Notes: generated by a model not told the origin, from the sequence alone. Shown: positions 1 through 12,034, numbered from the stretch's first letter. The stretch: 64,000 nt of DNA from Phenylobacterium sp. J367 (GCF_024699985.1 NZ_JAJONA010000001.1:2170001-2234000); one strand, 5' to 3'. Numbers and translations: made by a program.

Positions 1-408
1 GACCGGTCAGGCCGGACCCTGTCGGGGCAGACGGTGGAGGCCTTCTGGAACTCGGTGAAGCACGCCAAGCCCTTCGCCGTGGGCCTGAACTGCGCCCTGG
101 GCGCCGAACTGATGCGGCCGCACATCGCCGAGCTCTCGCGGGTCGCCGACACCCTGATCTCCGCCTATCCGAACGCAGGCCTGCCCAACGCCATGGGCGA
201 ATACGACGAGACCCCGGATCAGACGGGCCACATGCTGCACGAGTGGGCCGAGCACGGCCTGGTCAATATCCTGGGCGGCTGTTGCGGTACGACGCCGGAC
301 CACATCCGACATGTGGCCGACGAGGTCCGTGGCCTGAAGCCGCGGCAGATCCCGGAGCGTCCCACGGCCATGCGGCTGGCGGGCCTGGAGCCGTTCGAGC
401 TCGCGTGA
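1..408 (+). CDS. metH: Methionine synthase, homocysteine-binding half (5' end outside window)
   Basis: C-terminal part of a homocysteine S-methyltransferase domain; the frame is open from the first base, so the start lies outside the window. Visible are [29 protein letters not shown] and [10 protein letters not shown], the last with the paired cysteines that help hold the zinc which activates homocysteine. In B12-dependent methionine synthase this domain receives the methyl group from cobalamin. The polypeptide ends just after GLEPFELA, where the single-chain E. coli enzyme runs on into the folate domain, so MetH is split here. Its stop overlaps the next start (TGATG), which suggests translational coupling in one operon with the other half. 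Confidence 0.93.
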   Translation, partial: DRSGRTLSGQTVEAFWNSVKHAKPFAVGLNCALGAELMRPHIAELSRVADTLISAYPNAGLPNAMGEYDETPDQTGHMLHEWAEHGLVNILGGCCGTTPDHIRHVADEVRGLKPRQIPERPTAMRLAGLEPFELA

Positions 409-866
409 TGAAAGCCCCCGACTGGTACGAGGCGTGGTGCGAGGACGCGTTCGCGGCCTTCACCGCCAAGCAGACTGCGATCACCGAAGCCTTCCGGCTG
501 AACGACTGGGAGCGGTACGACTACGAGGCCGACCGGGGGTACCTGGTGTTCTCCGACGCTGGCGGTGCGCGGGTCGTGGCCGAGATCCAGGTGCTGGGAA
601 CGACCGGCGACGATGGCTGGACGTGGGCGTGGGCGCAGCCGGAGTGGCCGCTGCAGAGCGTCGGCGCGGCGGAGACGGTCCGGGCGTTCGGCGAGCAGAA
701 CGGCATCGAGGAGCTGAACACCGAGCGCCTGACCACCACCGACGACCTCGACGGCGTCGGCTGGATGCTGGCCGCCATCGCCACGCGGATCGTCGGAGCC
801 GAGGGCGCCTACCGAACCCCGCAGGGGCTCTTCCTGCTGATCACGTCCCTCAGGTTTGTGAGCTGA
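408..866 (+). CDS. Small conserved protein (DUF6882-like) inside the split metH operon
   Basis: A 152-residue protein of unknown function, acidic and tryptophan-rich ([10 protein letters not shown] near residue 64), with no signal peptide or membrane segment. The WAW core followed by a closing LLITSL strand recalls DUF6882-type proteins; that assignment is from memory of the family and is moderate. The start overlaps the stop of the homocysteine half by one base, and the next metH start follows its stop with no gap, so all three should be made from one message. It might be a passenger or an accessory of the split enzyme; nothing in the sequence says which. Confidence 0.8.
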   Translation: MKAPDWYEAWCEDAFAAFTAKQTAITEAFRLNDWERYDYEADRGYLVFSDAGGARVVAEIQVLGTTGDDGWTWAWAQPEWPLQSVGAAETVRAFGEQNGIEELNTERLTTTDDLDGVGWMLAAIATRIVGAEGAYRTPQGLFLLITSLRFVS

Positions 867-3514
<2,648 letters not shown>

Positions 3515-3518
<4 letters not shown>

Positions 3519-4411
3519 CCGCCTCCGGCCGCCGCGCCCCCGAGGGCCGGCTGCTGCTGGCGTTCGGCGCGGCGTCGCTGGCGGCCGTGGCCATGGGCGC
3601 CGTGACCTGCCAGGCAAGCGGCGTCCCGGCCGCGCTGTGGATGCGCAACCTCGCCGCCTGGGCGCTCGGGGCCGCGGCCGCCGCGGCCCTGGCGCGGGCG
3701 CCGCTCCGGCCGCTGCTGGCGGCGGCGCCCTGGCTGGCGGCGGTGCTGCTCGCCGCCAGCTTAGCCGGTCCCGGCCAGCTCGGCGTGCACCGCTGGGTGC
3801 AGGCGGGCCCCGTGAGCCTCAACGCCGCCCTGCTGGCGCTGCCCGCCGCCGTGGCGGCCCTGGCCGGCGCGCCCTCCGCCCGGCGATGGGCGCCGCTGAT
3901 GGCTGGCCTAAGCCTCCTGGTCCTGCAACCCGACGCCTCGCAGGCGACCGCGCTCGCCGCGGTGCTGGCGCTGGTCGCCGTCGCCGCCGCGCCCGGACGC
4001 ACCGCCCGCTGGGGCCTGGCCGCGCTCTGCGCCGGCCTCGCCACGCTCGCCTGGCTCCGGCCCGATCCCCTGCCGCCGGTGCCGGAAGTGGAGCAGGTCC
4101 TGGCGCTGGCCTTCGCGGTCTCGCCGTGGCTCGCCGCCGCGACCTTCGCCGCCATCGCCCTGGCGGCGGCCGCGCCGGCGGTGCTCGCGCGGCGGGCCGG
4201 CGGCGGGGCCGGGCTCGCGGGCGCTGCGCTCAGCCTGTGCCTGGGCGTGTGGGCGCTCGCGCCGTTCGTGGGGGGCGTTTCCGGTCCCGTTCGCGGGCGT
4301 GGGCGTGAGCCCGATCCTCGGCGCCTGGCTGGGGGTGGGGGTGCTGGCGGCGGTGGTGCGCGCCGATCCTCGACTGCGAGCGGGGACAGGGGGCGTCCGG
4401 CGCGACGCGTC

Positions 4412-4415
<4 letters not shown>
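3515..4415 (+). CDS. Polytopic membrane protein with SEDS (FtsW/RodA)-like motifs, one frameshift
   Basis: About 299 residues once a single G is removed from the six-G run at 4270-4275; the corrected end reads [16 protein letters not shown] and stops at 4413-4415. The protein is a chain of Ala/Leu-rich membrane helices. [14 protein letters not shown] and [10 protein letters not shown] resemble the G-x-x-RW and LQPD motifs of SEDS peptidoglycan polymerases, but it is shorter than FtsW or RodA and diverged, so enzymatic activity is doubtful. The GTG start overlaps the metH stop by four bases, so it is probably co-translated with MetH. Its stop overlaps the stop of the convergent gene. Confidence 0.7.
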
Positions 4416-5038
<623 letters not shown>

Positions 5039-5451
5039 GGGCGGCTCCGGGAGGACGGCGACGACGTCCGGCGGAGTCATAGCAGGTCGGAGCGGGGGCG
5101 GGCGGGCGGCTGGACCGGGAGCGCGCGGGGGGCTCGCGGCGCTGGGGCGGGCGTTGCGGAGGTTGTCGTTCGGCGGGGGGCTTCGGGCGGCCGCGTGTGG
5201 CTGGATGTGGGTGGTTACTCCTGGCTGAAGTTTGGAAGATCCGCTCCCAGGCAGACCCACAGCTTCCGGGAAGCGGACCTCCTCACCGGCCGCAATGGGT
5301 GGTGAGCGGTCGTCGGCTCGTTGTCCGCGATCAGACCGCGGCCGCGATCATGCGGAGGTCAAAATCCGGACAATGACCCGGCTACTGGAATTTCACTTTG
5401 CGCTTGGGATTGGCTTGTCGGTCATTCCGTTTGGACGGCTACTAGGTGACG
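5039..5451. other. Intergenic stretch with a degraded repeat
   Basis: About 410 bases without a convincing gene. The middle (about 5217-5287) matches, with gaps, the reverse complement of 6193-6264, so it looks like a diverged copy of an interspersed repeat. The rest holds only GC-rich upstream sequence of the flanking divergent genes. Confidence 0.5.
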
Positions 5452-5652
5452 ATGCGGCCCGATGACTATGACCCAGAGCCCTTCCGGCAATTTCAAGCCG
5501 GATACGGGAAGCTAGCCCTAGCGCTGATCCCCTTCACCGCGGCTATTGCGCCGGTCTTCCGAGACGACCTTGAAGGGAAGATCGTTGGCTTCGCAGGCTC
5601 ATTAGTCCTGCTCGTGACCGTTCTGGTCTTACTGTTCGGACGGCGCGGCTGA
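5452..5652 (+). CDS. Small membrane protein
   Basis: A 66-residue protein with a polar N terminus (MRPDDYDPEPFRQFQ) and two hydrophobic helices, LALALIPFTAAIAPVF and VGFAGSLVLLVTVLVLLFG, ending in a positive RRG tail. I do not recognise a family. AGGTG lies just upstream of the ATG; a GTG two codons earlier is an alternative start. It stands alone between a divergent gene and a TonB-like protein. Confidence 0.6.
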   Translation: MRPDDYDPEPFRQFQAGYGKLALALIPFTAAIAPVFRDDLEGKIVGFAGSLVLLVTVLVLLFGRRG

Positions 5653-5789
5653 ACGCTCGGCCTTCCGTCACCTCTGGACCAAAGGCGACTTTCCAAAGGT
5701 CAGCGGCGGGTGAAAAACAGACTGCCGTAGAGACATAAGACCGCCACACCGCGCTGACATTGGCACCGGCTTGCGGAGGGCTACCGGTC

Positions 5790-6144
5790 ATGGCGGGAGC
5801 GTTTGTTATCGCAGGGCTTCTCGCGGCACAAAGTGGCCTAGCCGCGCCTCGCGTAGCACCCGGAAGCCTGACGGACCCCGCCGCCCGGCAGGGACTTGAG
5901 CATCTCGAAGCAGTGGTCCAACTCAGGTGTCGGCTCACCGCCGAGGGAGGGCTTCAGGAATGTGAGGTCCTTAGCGAGACCCCACCCAACGCCGGGTTTG
6001 GGGCGACTGCCCTCGAACTCGTCCCGAAGATGAAAATGAACATGAAGAGGCCCCCCCACCAAGGGAGCTCCCAAACTTCCGGTCGCGGGCGATACGGTCG
6101 TCGTCCCAATCCGATTTAAGATTCCGCCCCGTCCCGTCGAATAG
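5790..6144 (+). CDS. Secreted TonB C-terminal-like protein, one frameshift
   Basis: About 117 residues after removing one C from the seven-C run at 6051-6057, which restores a frame ending in VVVPIRFKIPPRPVE. A signal peptide (MAGAFVIAGLLAAQSGLAAP) is followed by QLRCRLTAEGGLQECEVLSE and the NAGFGATALELVPKMKM helix, the pattern of TonB/TolA C-terminal domains used in alphaproteobacterial TonB-like periplasmic proteins. It lacks the usual TM anchor and proline-rich linker, so an energy-transducer role is unlikely. GGAGGG lies nine bases before the ATG. Confidence 0.7.
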
Positions 6145-6512
6145 GCGAGACCCACATGAGGGTCAGCAATGGGTCGAAAGCGGAAGTTGACGCTACGCCG
6201 GGAAGCGGACGTTCCGTCTACCCACCTCGGAGCCGACGGTCCGAACTTCAGCAGGGAGTGGAAAGCCACCGTTCGGCTAGGCGTGCGGGCACTCGAGAGC
6301 CAGCTGGCGGTGACGCCGGCACCCTTGGGCGGGGGAAACCTGGGCGGCGGGATAACCGATCGCGCACCGAAGTCGTCGACCCCGTGCGATCAGCGGCGCG
6401 CTCCGGGGATGCGCACGCGTCCCAAGTTCGCCGCCTTGCGACGATTACGGGCGGCGACTCGCCACGACGTCATCCAGATGATGCGCCGCGGAAGACATCG
6501 TCGTGAAGTTAG
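6145..6512. other. Intergenic stretch, repeat remnant
   Basis: No supportable gene. Bases 6193-6264, read on the minus strand, give NFRFRPIADPHVG, a peptide I associate with spurious ORFs translated from a dispersed alphaproteobacterial repeat. It is related in the opposite orientation to 5217-5287. The remainder leads into the stress-type promoter of the response regulator. Confidence 0.45.
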
Positions 6513-6540
6513 GGAACGCTTAGCCATCATTTTGCGTATT
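6513..6540 (+). promoter_or_regulatory. Candidate EcfG/SigT-type promoter
   Basis: GGAAC (6513-6517), a 17-base spacer, then CGTATT (6535-6540). This fits the GGAAC-N16/17-CGTT general-stress promoter of alphaproteobacteria except for the last base. The implied transcription start is about 6546-6547, one or two bases before the ATG, and no Shine-Dalgarno is seen, so a leaderless mRNA is possible. Confidence 0.45.
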
Positions 6541-6547
6541 GGCCGAC

Positions 6548-6961
6548 ATGTGCCGGGGCCGCGTTCTCATCGTCGAAGACGAATTTCTCGTCGCCGCAGA
6601 CGTCGAAGCGGCGTTGGCGGAGCTGGGATTTGAAACGGTCGGGATCGCCCCTGACACGCAAGCGGCCCTTTCGCTTGCCGCGGCGAAGCCGGATGTCGCC
6701 ATCGTCGACATCCATCTCCGGGACGGACCGACAGGTCCTGCAATCGCGCAGCGGCTGGTCGAGGATTTCGGAGTGCCGGTCCTGTTCGTGACGGCAAACC
6801 CGAACATCCTGCCACGGGCGTCGGCGACCGGAATTCTCGGCGTGCTGGGAAAGCCCTGCCGTGAAGAGGTCATAGGTGCGGCCCTGGACTACATTCTAGC
6901 GTCTCAGAACGGAGAGCCTGCCGATCCCCCAGAGGATCTGCAGCTCTTCTCAGCTGCCTGA
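6548..6961 (+). CDS. Single-domain response regulator
   Basis: A 137-residue stand-alone receiver. The acidic pocket is E10-D11-E12, the phospho-acceptor is D54 in AIVDIHL, T82 and K102 (LGKPC) complete the switch residues, and there is no output domain; a short Pro/Glu tail follows. Such receivers usually relay phosphate between kinases or bind partner proteins. It is convergent with, and overlaps by 12 bases, an HWE kinase gene that is its likely partner. The GGAAC-type promoter just upstream hints at general-stress control. No ribosome binding site precedes the ATG. Confidence 0.9.
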   Translation: MCRGRVLIVEDEFLVAADVEAALAELGFETVGIAPDTQAALSLAAAKPDVAIVDIHLRDGPTGPAIAQRLVEDFGVPVLFVTANPNILPRASATGILGVLGKPCREEVIGAALDYILASQNGEPADPPEDLQLFSAA

Positions 6962-7924
6962 TCGATCCTCACGGTGTAGCCGCTCGGCAAGGACCGACAC
7001 CTCGACGCGCAGTCCGTCGCGCTCCCATATCCGGTCGAACCTTCCGCCGAGCTGCTGCTCGACGCTCAGCTGAGCGAGCCGTGTGCCGAAGCCGAGCCGC
7101 TCCGGCTCTCTCTCAATCTCGGGTCCGCCGGCCTCCTGCCAGACCATGCCGATCGAGCCTCCGCTCAAGGTAAGCGTGACATCGACCCTCCCGGCCTCGG
7201 AGCTGAGGGCCCCATACTTCGCCGCGTTGGTCGCCAGCTCGTGGAACAATAGGGCCATGGGCGTGGCCCCACGATCGTCGATGGGAACATCGTCTCCGGA
7301 GACGCGAATGCTGCCGGCGTCGAAGGCAGGGTAAGGACGGAAGATCTCCGTCAGCAGCCCCTGCAGGGTCGACGCGCCGAGTATGGGGCGCGATGTCTCG
7401 CTGTGGGGACGCGCAAACTCATGGGCGCGACCCAGAGCGGCGATCCGGTCCTGAAGGCTTTTCGCATAGGGACGGACGGAGGGGTCGCTGCGGCTCGAGA
7501 TGCCGATCAGCCCCGAAATTACGGCGAAAATGTTCTTGATCCGGTGACTTAGCTCGCGGTTGAGCAGTTCGTTCTGTTCCGCTGCCTTCTTCGCGTCGTC
7601 GATGTCTGTGCAGGTGCCGATCCACCTCACGATAGCCCCGACATCGTTCCGGACGGGCAGGGCCCGCCCAAGCGTCCAACGGTATTCGCCGGAACGGTGG
7701 CGAAGCCGATACTCGATCTCATACGGCGCGCCGGTCGAGAGGCTGTGGCGCCAATGGGCCCAGGCTCTCTCCTGATCGTCTGGATGGAACATCCCGTTCC
7801 AGGCTTCGCCATCGGTCGAGCCGGCAGGAACGCCTGTGAACTCATACCAGCGCGCATTGTAGTAGTCGTGAAATCCGTCTGGACGTGTCGACCAAACCAT
7901 CTGTGGCATGGCGTCTGTGAGCAC
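6950..7924 (-). CDS. PAS domain HWE-family sensor histidine kinase
   Basis: 324 residues from a GTG start. A PAS_3-type domain covers about 1-112 (FTGVPAGSTDGEAW, EYRLRHRSGEYRWTLGRA, WIGTCTDIDD). The dimerisation/phospho-acceptor helix has LNRELSHRIKN with His127, followed by the HWE-type ATPase with HELATNAAKYGAL as N-box. There is no membrane segment, so it should be cytoplasmic. The same frame stays open upstream to about 8062 and reads convincingly (DAVALLESRAQLQ) but offers no ATG, GTG or TTG, so the true start is uncertain (rare start codon or an undetected indel). It is paired with the convergent receiver gene. Confidence 0.87.
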   Translation of the reverse strand: MLTDAMPQMVWSTRPDGFHDYYNARWYEFTGVPAGSTDGEAWNGMFHPDDQERAWAHWRHSLSTGAPYEIEYRLRHRSGEYRWTLGRALPVRNDVGAIVRWIGTCTDIDDAKKAAEQNELLNRELSHRIKNIFAVISGLIGISSRSDPSVRPYAKSLQDRIAALGRAHEFARPHSETSRPILGASTLQGLLTEIFRPYPAFDAGSIRVSGDDVPIDDRGATPMALLFHELATNAAKYGALSSEAGRVDVTLTLSGGSIGMVWQEAGGPEIEREPERLGFGTRLAQLSVEQQLGGRFDRIWERDGLRVEVSVLAERLHREDRSGS

Positions 7925-8345
7925 TTGCAGCTGTGCGCGGCTCTCGAGAAGCGCAACGGCGTCGTCAGCCAGATCGTTTTGCCAAGGCGCCTCCAGCGCT
8001 CCAGCGCCTGTGGCGTTCGCCGGTTCACTACCGTCAGTGCTCAGGGAATGAATCCTTCAGCGTTTGGACCCGGTCCAGGTGGCAGACTAAGCAGGCGCTG
8101 GTAGGCCCAAAAAGCTATCAAAGAGCATAGTCCCGACATTGGTTGCGCCGCCACACGCACGGCGCAGGTTTTTAAGGTGCGGCGGATTTGCCAATGAGGC
8201 GGCGTCGGCCGGCTTCGGCTTGCGGGCGGGGGCAGGCCGGCGCTTCTGGCGGCGCCCGTGCCCTATCAACGAGCCCAAGTTTTTGACAAACCCGTAGTCA
8301 CTACGGGCGTTGTCACCCTGCCGCATCGAGCGCAGTCAAGGTCGC
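7925..8345. other. Intergenic stretch
   Basis: No gene that I can support apart from the possible N-terminal extension of the neighbouring kinase. A GC-rich hairpin-prone segment lies at 8140-8260. Confidence 0.4.
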
Positions 8346-8533
8346 ATGACGGCCAGTGGCCAATACCTCTGCTTGGCGCAAGCCCTGCGTGGACTGACAA
8401 ACCAGGCGCAGAAAGAAGAGCTACTGCGACTGCGCAAGCGTGGCTGGCGCTCGCTCAGAAGGCTGCAACGTCGAAGGGAACGGGTGGAGTTAGATGGCCT
8501 CGCACCTCGATAGAGAACGCTTCCTGGAGCTAG
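8346..8533 (+). CDS. Possible small helical protein, frameshifted paralogue of the next gene
   Basis: Read from the ATG the frame gives LAQALRGLTNQAQKEELLRL. If one base is missing near 8428-8432 it continues as AQAWLALAQKAATSKG and stops at 8533, about 62 residues in all. The joined product has the same pattern as the following gene (a helix, then ELL-x-LA-x-x-W-x-x-x-A), which is why I think it is real. Small helical proteins of this kind are common in alphaproteobacteria and have no known function. It overlaps the start of the next gene. Confidence 0.4.
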
Positions 8534-8703
8534 CCTACGACATGGCGCAGCTTGCGGAAGAGGCCCGGACACCCGAGGACAGGGATGAGTTGCTGCAACT
8601 TGCCAAATACTGGCGCGAACGTGCAGATCAGCTGGCCCCCGCGGACAGGCGCTCAGCAAACCGCAAACTCAAAAGCGGAAAATTGGGTCGGGCCGCACCG
8701 TGA
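8494..8703 (+). CDS. Small helical protein of unknown function
   Basis: A 69-residue all-helical protein, FLELAYDMAQLAEEAR then DRDELLQLAKYWRERADQLA, with a basic tail. The repeated small-residue heptads suggest a two-helix hairpin. Family type (short helical proteins with P/E-R-x-ELL-x-LA and W-x-x-x-A) is recognised only by pattern. A GGTGGAG ribosome binding site sits just upstream of the ATG. The preceding frame appears to be a paralogue. Confidence 0.6.
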   Translation: MASHLDRERFLELAYDMAQLAEEARTPEDRDELLQLAKYWRERADQLAPADRRSANRKLKSGKLGRAAP

Positions 8704-9011
8704 GCGCACGCCGGAAGTTCTTCCAGCCGTTCGGCCCGGTGTCAAAGCGGGTCGGAAGCTCGTCTGACACTCGACTACCCGGAGTTATCGGACCCAGGCT
8801 GTCACCCGCCAGGCGCCCATCGCGTTAGACGACCGGAGCGCGAGCAGCGCTGTGCTGCGAGTGATCGGCCGCGCTCTTGGAGGCGCGCGACACAACCGCC
8901 ACCTGCATGCGGAGGCCCGCTCTCGGGCCCAGTGAGAAGGTCCGCTGCTCGCATAGCTGACGATCACACCCTCCATCCTGCCGCCCCCGCCCCGGCGCGC
9001 GGCGGACGCGC
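8704..9011. other. Intergenic stretch
   Basis: About 300 bases separating convergent genes; nothing recognisable seen. Confidence 0.5.
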
Positions 9012-9479
9012 TCACTCGTGGCGGGCGAACACGGCGGTCCGGCCGCTTCGGTCCAGGAGGAGCAGGGTGTTGTAGGGCTCCTTGTCGCCGCGCGGCGTCT
9101 CCATGCCAGGCGACCCCAGGGGCATGCCGGGCGCCAGGATGCCGAGCGCCTTCGGCCGCTCCCGCAGCAGGCGCTCGACGTCCGGCGCCGGCACATGGCC
9201 TTCGACCACGTAGGTCCCGACGAGGGCGGTGTGGCAGGAGGACAGGGCGAAGGGGACGCCATGCCGTTCGCGAACGGGCGCCAGGTCTTCGAGCTCGACC
9301 ACATCGGCCTTGAACCCCGCGCGTCGCATATGGTCGATCCAGCCGGTGCAGCAGCCGCACCAGGGCGTCTTGTAGACCGTCAGGGCGCGGGCCGGCGCCG
9401 CGCAGGCGCCGCCGGCGAGAAGCATGGCGGGCGCGGCGAGCAACAGGCGGCGACGGGCGAGGCGAGCTTCGGTCAACAT
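9012..9479 (-). CDS. DUF411 metal-binding protein, exported
   Basis: 155 residues with a twin-arginine-like signal (LARRRLLLAAPAMLLAGGACA) and the DUF411 hallmark YKTPWCGCCTGWIDHMR, whose CxCC cysteines are expected to bind copper or a similar soft metal. SSCHTALVGTYVVEGHVPA and ILAPGMPLGSPGME are the other conserved blocks. DUF411 proteins are often found near copper resistance genes, but none is adjacent here. Probably periplasmic. Length is normal for the family. Confidence 0.92.
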   Translation of the reverse strand: MLTEARLARRRLLLAAPAMLLAGGACAAPARALTVYKTPWCGCCTGWIDHMRRAGFKADVVELEDLAPVRERHGVPFALSSCHTALVGTYVVEGHVPAPDVERLLRERPKALGILAPGMPLGSPGMETPRGDKEPYNTLLLLDRSGRTAVFARHE

Positions 9480-9831
9480 GATCCTTCCATTACGCGCGGG
9501 CGGCGACCTTCCCTGACATGGGGACCCGCCGCGCGTTCGCCAGGGATTGAGAGCGGCGCGCCGGGCAGCGCTTCGATCGTTCGGCCGCTTGCCTGACAGT
9601 CTCGCAATAGCAGACGCCTACGAAGATCGGCTGCCGACGCCTTCGCAGCGAACGCGCCCACAGACGCCCGATGATTTTCTGTGTGGTTCCCGCAGCCGCC
9701 GTTCTCCGGAGACACGGGTCAGTACCGAAGCCTGCGGCGCAGCTCCAGCGCGCGCCGGAGGCCGACCGGACGTCGGCTTCGCGGGACGTTCGGGGTCGGC
9801 GCTTCGCGGCCTCGAGTGAAGGGCGCGGCCG
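9480..9831. other. Intergenic stretch
   Basis: About 350 bases between two minus-strand genes; GC-rich with short hairpins, no gene or known repeat recognised. Confidence 0.45.
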
Positions 9832-9999
9832 TCACTCGTCTTCGTCGGCTTCGTCCATGAGGTCGTTGAAGGCGTCGATGACCCGGTCGAGCTGTTCGGC
9901 GGAGCTCGCGAACTCGGTGACCTCGCCCTCGTCGTCGGTGAGCCGGAGCACGAAGTCGTTGGTGCGGATCTCGATGGTGAAGTTCGACAGTTGCTTCAT
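9832..9999 (-). CDS. Small acidic conserved protein
   Basis: 55 residues, MKQLSNFTIEIRTNDFVLRL then an acidic helix ending DLMDEADEDE. The start was set at the ATG preceded by GGGAG rather than at the ATG six codons upstream. The amphipathic beta-hairpin plus acidic helix looks like a real small cytoplasmic protein; I know no function for it. It is divergent from the acetyltransferase gene. Confidence 0.6.
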   Translation of the reverse strand: MKQLSNFTIEIRTNDFVLRLTDDEGEVTEFASSAEQLDRVIDAFNDLMDEADEDE

Positions 10000-10186
10000 G
10001 GCGGGCTCCCTGGGCATCGCGGCTCATAGCAACCCGCGGGGCTCCCGATCCAGTCGGTCGGCGGGCATCATGATCCGGCGGCGCGGGCGCCGTCGGGGAT
10101 GGTGGGCCTTCGAACCCGATCGACGTATCCTCCAGGGGAGACGACGACATCGGCCCGAGCGTCTCGGCGAGCCGGAGGAGGTGGCG

Positions 10187-10774
10187 GTGGGGGACCATGG
10201 CGTGCGCGTCGCGGAGGCGGCGGAGCGGGGAGCGGTGCTCGACGCGCTGATGCTGGCGTTCAGCGGCGATCCCTGCCTGCGCTATGTGCTGGATACGCCG
10301 GAGAAGCTGCTGAAGGGCTTCCATGCCTTCGCCGGCGGGATGGGCGGGGCGGCGCTGGACGAGGGCACGGCCTGGCTCGCGGAGGAGGGCGCCGCGGCCG
10401 CGCTGTGGCTGCCGCCGGGCGTGACCTCGGACCGCGAGGCGATGATGGCGGTGATCGGCGAGCTGGCGCGGGAGGCGAAGCTGCCGGTGCTGGGCGAGCT
10501 TGGCGAGACCATGGCGCGCTACCATCCCCAGGAGCCGCACTGGTATCTCGCGATGATCGGGGTCGACCCGGCGCGCCAGGGGCGGGGCTATGGGTCGGCG
10601 ATCCTGCGGGAGTCGCTGCGGCGGTGCGACGAGGAGGGGGCGATCGCCTATCTCGAGAGCTCCAATCCGCGGAACGTGCCGCTCTACGAGCGGTGGGGGT
10701 TCGAGGTCATGGGCTTCGTCCAGCCCGGAGACTTCCCGGGGATCCATCCGATGGTGCGGCGGCCCAGGCGATAG
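10187..10774 (+). CDS. GNAT-family N-acetyltransferase
   Basis: 195 residues. The acetyl-CoA binding loop is WYLAMIGVDPARQGRGYGSA (Q/R-x-x-G-x-G/A motif), followed by LESSNPRNVPLYERWGFEV, the standard C-terminal half of the fold. The N-terminal half (FSGDPCLRYVLDTPEKLL, AAALWLPPGV) is typical of a GNAT subfamily acting on small amines; the substrate is unknown. I chose the GTG that lies about eight bases after GGAGGAG; another in-frame GTG lies two codons upstream. It ends 19 bases before the convergent antiporter gene. Confidence 0.85.
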   Translation: MGDHGVRVAEAAERGAVLDALMLAFSGDPCLRYVLDTPEKLLKGFHAFAGGMGGAALDEGTAWLAEEGAAAALWLPPGVTSDREAMMAVIGELAREAKLPVLGELGETMARYHPQEPHWYLAMIGVDPARQGRGYGSAILRESLRRCDEEGAIAYLESSNPRNVPLYERWGFEVMGFVQPGDFPGIHPMVRRPRR

Positions 10775-10792
10775 CGGCCGGCGGCGCGGCGG

Positions 10793-12034
10793 TCAGCCCG
10801 TCTGCTTCTCCCCCGTCGCCCGCTCCACGGCGAAGGCGGCGGAGAAGCCGTGGACGACGGTGGAGACCAGGATGGCCATGGCGGCGATCGACCAGAGCCG
10901 GGCCTCGTCCTTCAGCTCGGCGTGGCTGCCGGCATAGGCCAGGTAGTAGATCGAGCCCACGCCGCGGACCCCGTAGAAGGCGACCACCAGCCGCTGGCGC
11001 AGGTTGAAGTCGGCGCCGACGAGCGACAGCAGGCCGACCGCCGGGCGGATCACGAAGATCAGCGCCAGGGCGATCAGCGCCGCGACCGGGTCGAAGGGCT
11101 GGACCAGGGCCGGCATGGCGGCGCCGAGGGCGATCAGCAGCATGGCGGTGAGCGCGTGCTCCACGGTCTCGGAGAAGTCGTGCAGGCGGACGTGGCAGGC
11201 GTGGTCGGATCCGACGCGCCGCAGGGTCACGCCGGCGATGAAGGCCGCGATGAAGCCGTAGCCCTCGGCGAGCTCGGTCAGGCCGTAGGCGACGAACACG
11301 CCGGCGAGCGCGAAGACCCCGGCCTGGGTCTCGGCGAGCGCGTTGCGGCGCGGGATGCCGAAGAGGATCTTTCCCAGCAGCCAGCCGACCGCGACCCCGC
11401 AGGCCCCGCCCATCAGGATCCGGTAGGCGAGGTCGCGCCAGGCCCACTCCAGGGCGAGGTCGGGGGTCAGGGTCGCGGCGGCGGCCACTGCCAGGCCGAG
11501 ATGGACGAAGGGGAAGGCCAGGCCGTCGTTGAGCCCGGCCTCGGCGGTGAGGGTGAAGCGCACCGGGTGCTCGCCGCCCTCGGTGGGCCGACCCACCTGG
11601 ACGTCGCCGGCGAGCACCGGGTCGGTGGGCGAGAGGACTGCGCCCAGCAGCAGGGCGCCGGCCAGCGTCATGCCGGCGGCCTGCCAGCCGAGCGCGGCGA
11701 CGCCGAGGATGGTCAGCGGCATGCCGATGACCAGCAGCCGGAGGGTCGGGCCCCAGCGCGGCAGGTTGGCGATCCGGTCGAGCCTGAGGCCCACGCCGAA
11801 CAGGCCGACGATGACGCAGAGCTCGCTGGCGATCTCCCAGGGGCGGGCGGCGGTCACCGGGCTGATCGCCTCGGGCAGGCCCTCGACCCAGCCGAACAGC
11901 AGCCAGCCCAGGCCGATCAGCAGGGCCGAGGCGGCGGGCTCGCGGCCGGAGAAGAACCTGGGCAGCCAGTAGGCGAGCAGGATCGCCGCGCCGAGCCCGG
12001 CCAGCAGCAGATGGTAGCCGGAAATCTCGAACAC
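10793..12034 (-). CDS. CPA1-type Na+/H+ (cation:proton) antiporter
   Basis: 413 residues with about 12 membrane helices. Characteristic segments are VIVGLFGVGLRLD, GAVLSPTDPVLAGDVQVG (unwound ion-site helix with Asp), AEAGLNDGLAFPFVHLGL (second conserved Asp of the ND motif) and FYGVRGVGSIYYLAY near the C terminus. It exchanges protons for Na+ or K+ across the inner membrane; ion choice cannot be told. It stands alone and lacks the long cytoplasmic tail of some NhaP proteins. Confidence 0.92.
   Translation of the reverse strand: MFEISGYHLLLAGLGAAILLAYWLPRFFSGREPAASALLIGLGWLLFGWVEGLPEAISPVTAARPWEIASELCVIVGLFGVGLRLDRIANLPRWGPTLRLLVIGMPLTILGVAALGWQAAGMTLAGALLLGAVLSPTDPVLAGDVQVGRPTEGGEHPVRFTLTAEAGLNDGLAFPFVHLGLAVAAAATLTPDLALEWAWRDLAYRILMGGACGVAVGWLLGKILFGIPRRNALAETQAGVFALAGVFVAYGLTELAEGYGFIAAFIAGVTLRRVGSDHACHVRLHDFSETVEHALTAMLLIALGAAMPALVQPFDPVAALIALALIFVIRPAVGLLSLVGADFNLRQRLVVAFYGVRGVGSIYYLAYAGSHAELKDEARLWSIAAMAILVSTVVHGFSAAFAVERATGEKQTG

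Noticed and set aside
8087..8326. Minus-strand frame rich in Lys/Pro/Arg
   Set aside because: No start context, no domain, and it lies in a hairpin-rich intergenic segment; not supportable as a gene.
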